A stretch of DNA of 64,000 bases from the NCBI RefSeq assembly GCF_001306035.1, contig NZ_LGCM01000037.1:25131-89130 (forward strand). The letters run 5' to 3'. The position numbers and the translations under genes were made by a program. This DNA comes from Levilinea saccharolytica (GTDB taxonomy: Bacteria; Chloroflexota; Anaerolineae; Anaerolineales; Anaerolineaceae). Below, piece by piece: positions 62,160 to 64,000 of the stretch (the first letter of the stretch is position 1; the number at the start of each line of letters is the position of its first letter). The notes beneath the pieces are model-generated. The model searched no databases and had not been told where the DNA came from. It saw only the letters and a program-made list of their open reading frames with translations.

Positions 62160-63599
62160 GTGTCGCTGACGCAGCTGCTGATCTTTTTGGGAATCGCGCT
62201 GGGTTTTCGCCTGGCGCTTTCTTTGCGTCCGGCGGCGGAGGGCGGGCGCGGCTGGTTCCTGCTGACGGTCAGCGCTTTGGCCGTCTTTTGGCTGCAGCCG
62301 GCCATGCCCATCCGCAACCTGGATTTCTGGCTGCCCCTGGCCACCCTGGGTCTGGCCGTTTGGGGTTGGATTTTCACCACCCCGCGTGAGGCCCGCGGCG
62401 GGCGTGAGAACTACACCGCCTTGGGGGTGCTGGCCGGGGTGGTTTTGGCGGTGGCGCTGACGCGCTTTGTCAGCCTGGAGGGGGTCATCACCCCCAGCCG
62501 CCCGCCCCAACTGGGCCTGGTGGCAGCAGGGCTGGTGATCCTGGCGGGGGTCAGCGCGCTCTGGATGCGCTTTTCGTCCCCGCAGTCCCGCTGGCTCAGC
62601 GCGGGCATGGCGGCCCTGCTGCTGCTGTTTCTGGCCATCAAAGTGCCGGTGCTGGCCGAGGGCGTCAGCGCGGGCCTGCGCACCCTGGTGGGCCAGTCCG
62701 CGGCGCGGGCGGCGGCCAGCGATCTGCGTTGGCTGGGTTTCAGCTACATCGCCTTCCGCCTGATTCACACCCTGCGAGACCGCCAGACGGGCCGTTTGCC
62801 GCTGGTCAATCTGCGCGAGTACGTGGTGTATGCCCTGTTCTTCCCCGCCCTCACCGCCGGGCCGATTGACCGGCTGGAGCGGTTCATCAAAGACCTGCGT
62901 AAACCGCTGGAAACCCTCTCGGTGGATTTAATGGCGGCTGGGCCGCGGCTGGCGATGGGCCTGCTGAAAAAATTCGTGCTGGCCGATTCGCTGGCCATGG
63001 CCGCCCTGGGGCCGCAAAACGCGGCGCAATTGCAGTCCACCGGCTGGGCCTGGGCGGCCCTGTACGCTTACAGCCTGCAGATCTTTCTGGATTTCAGCGG
63101 CTACACCGATCTGGCTATCGGCCTGGGGCGCCTGTTCGGCATTCAACTGCCGGAGAACTTCAACGCGCCTTATCTGAAGCCCAATTTAACCCAATTCTGG
63201 AACAACTGGCACATGACCCTCACCCAGTGGTTCCGGGCTTACTTTTTTAACCCGCTCACCCGCTCCCTGCGCTCGGCCAAACCGCCTCTGGCCATCCCCT
63301 GGGTGATTTTGATCACCCAGCTGAGCACGATGGTGCTGATCGGCCTGTGGCACGGGGTGACCTGGAACTTTGTGCTGTGGGGGGTGTGGCACGGGTTGGG
63401 CATTTTTGTGCAGAACCGCTACTCCGATTGGGCCAAGCCCCTGGCGGCCCGCCTGGAAGATCACCCGCGGCTGAAGGCCCTGGCGCAGGGCGGTGGGGTG
63501 ATCTTGACTTTTCACTTTGTCAGCCTGGGATGGGTGTGGTTTGCCCTGCCCACCGCGGCGGATGCGCTGCGGGTGTTCCGCGTTTTGCTGGGCCTGTAG
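62160..63599 (+). CDS. MBOAT-family membrane O-acyltransferase
   Basis: 479 residues from a GTG start, about eleven membrane segments. Family motifs FWNNWHMTLTQWFRAYFF and the catalytic-His segment IGLWHGVTWNFVLWGVWHG. Relatives are DltB (D-alanine) and AlgI (acetyl). No dltA/dltC lies near, so the acyl donor is unknown. Works with the mini-protein encoded just before it. Confidence 0.92.
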   Translation: MSLTQLLIFLGIALGFRLALSLRPAAEGGRGWFLLTVSALAVFWLQPAMPIRNLDFWLPLATLGLAVWGWIFTTPREARGGRENYTALGVLAGVVLAVALTRFVSLEGVITPSRPPQLGLVAAGLVILAGVSALWMRFSSPQSRWLSAGMAALLLLFLAIKVPVLAEGVSAGLRTLVGQSAARAAASDLRWLGFSYIAFRLIHTLRDRQTGRLPLVNLREYVVYALFFPALTAGPIDRLERFIKDLRKPLETLSVDLMAAGPRLAMGLLKKFVLADSLAMAALGPQNAAQLQSTGWAWAALYAYSLQIFLDFSGYTDLAIGLGRLFGIQLPENFNAPYLKPNLTQFWNNWHMTLTQWFRAYFFNPLTRSLRSAKPPLAIPWVILITQLSTMVLIGLWHGVTWNFVLWGVWHGLGIFVQNRYSDWAKPLAARLEDHPRLKALAQGGGVILTFHFVSLGWVWFALPTAADALRVFRVLLGL

Positions 63600-63653
63600 G
63601 CGCGGCGCGGAACCCGGATCGAGCACACGAGTACAATTGAAGCGAAACGCTTA

Positions 63654-64000
63654 TCAGGTACGTCCTATGATCAAATCTTTTGCACACATTCGATGGGGGA
63701 TTGGCGCGGCAGGGCTGGGATTGCTGTTGAGCCTGGCCGCTTGCGCCGCCACACCCTCACAGGCGGCGGGCGTGCCCACGCAGACGGCCCCCGCGGCGGC
63801 GGATACCCCCGCCCCGGCGCCAGCCGAAACTGCGGCGGCCCCGGCGCAGCCCTCCCCGGCCCAGCCCACGGCTGAGCCGCCCCCGCCCGACGAATAAGCC
63901 GCATGCAGCACGTAGTAAACCATACCGTTGCTGTCGCGGGCCGCGCCCGCGCCCACATGCTGGTAGGCGGGGTTTTCCACCGGGCGCATGTGGTCAAAAT
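63654..64000 (-). CDS. CAP/SCP-domain protein, C-terminal part (cut by window edge)
   Basis: On minus the frame reads FDHMRPVENPAYQHVGAGAA, then VYYVLHAAYSSG, which matches the end of CAP (SCP/PR1) secreted domains. The frame then runs without stop through Gly/Ala-rich sequence that is antisense to the lipoprotein, to 63654. The domain part (about 63900-64000) is convincing; the extension is doubtful, and the true stop may have been lost. Confidence 0.5.
   Translation of the reverse strand, partial: FDHMRPVENPAYQHVGAGAARDSNGMVYYVLHAAYSSGGGGSAVGWAGEGCAGAAAVSAGAGAGVSAAAGAVCVGTPAACEGVAAQAARLNSNPSPAAPIPHRMCAKDLIIGRT
63667..63897 (+). CDS. Short Pro/Ala-rich lipoprotein
   Basis: 76 residues. Signal with lipobox LLSLAAC, then only Ala/Pro/Thr/Glu-rich sequence, ending PPPPDE. 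TACAAT (63632-63637) is a possible -10. Lacks any folded domain, so it may be truncated or only a tether. It overlaps head-on with an open frame from a CAP-domain gene, so one of the two may not be expressed. Confidence 0.5.
   Translation: MIKSFAHIRWGIGAAGLGLLLSLAACAATPSQAAGVPTQTAPAAADTPAPAPAETAAAPAQPSPAQPTAEPPPPDE

Overview
The window looks like a chromosomal segment of a GC-rich bacterium, most probably a Chloroflexota of the Anaerolineae type. This is an inference from gene style: Gram-positive-like LexA box, PP2C/FHA signalling pair, tRNA-tuf-secE-nusG-rplKAJL block, many Ala/Pro-rich lipoproteins, and several genes whose -10 box sits right before the start codon. No 16S gene is present to confirm it.

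Layout. 1-3.4 kb: a DtxR/MntR-type metal regulator (cut by the window edge) divergent from feoA-feoB-feoC-like iron uptake. 3.4-9.1 kb: translation block with tRNA-Thr(UGU), tRNA-Tyr(GUA), tRNA-Thr(GGU), tuf, rpmG, tRNA-Trp(CCA), secE, nusG, rplK, rplA, an L10 leader, rplJ and rplL, closed by a terminator; rpoB does not follow. 9.1-26.2 kb: housekeeping and signalling genes: lexA, a lone receiver protein, CitE-like lyase, PP2C phosphatase with VWA/FHA protein, NfeD plus SPFH protein, acetyltransferase, a promoter with two LexA-like sites before an unknown membrane protein, a two-component pair, RNase D, beta-CASP nuclease, tRNA-Ser(CGA), MarR regulator, lipid-kinase-like membrane protein, esterase.

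26.3-32.3 kb is accessory. A tight Xre / ImmA-IrrE protease / PIN-like module is followed by an AT-rich insert holding a small ORF, a DGQHR (DndB-like) protein, an unknown 437-residue protein and a D12-class DNA adenine methyltransferase, arranged as one operon. This is a good candidate for an undescribed DNA-modification or defence system.

32.5-58.9 kb is a long co-directional catabolic locus built around inositol degradation: iolB, a transaldolase-family enzyme, iolD, two Gfo/Idh dehydrogenases, iolA/mmsA, iolE, paralogous HAD proteins, two unrelated cofactor-independent phosphoglycerate mutases, a P-loop kinase, an RpiR regulator, an Afu/Fbp-type ABC importer, HAD fusions, a PhoU-like protein with a Pit phosphate transporter, and a PfkB kinase. 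Three promoters in it (before iolB, before the first HAD gene, before rpiR) carry TTTCA/TGAAA inverted half-sites, two with identical spacing, so one regulator, probably the RpiR protein, controls all. The first phosphoglycerate mutase is circularly permuted: its C-terminal half is the family's N-terminal half, with all expected metal ligands kept.

58.9-64 kb: SWIM zinc-finger protein with a possible attenuator in its leader, thrC-thrB, and a lipoprotein, a 45-residue DltX-like mini-protein and an MBOAT acyltransferase, then a short lipoprotein overlapping on the opposite strand with the end of a CAP-domain gene.
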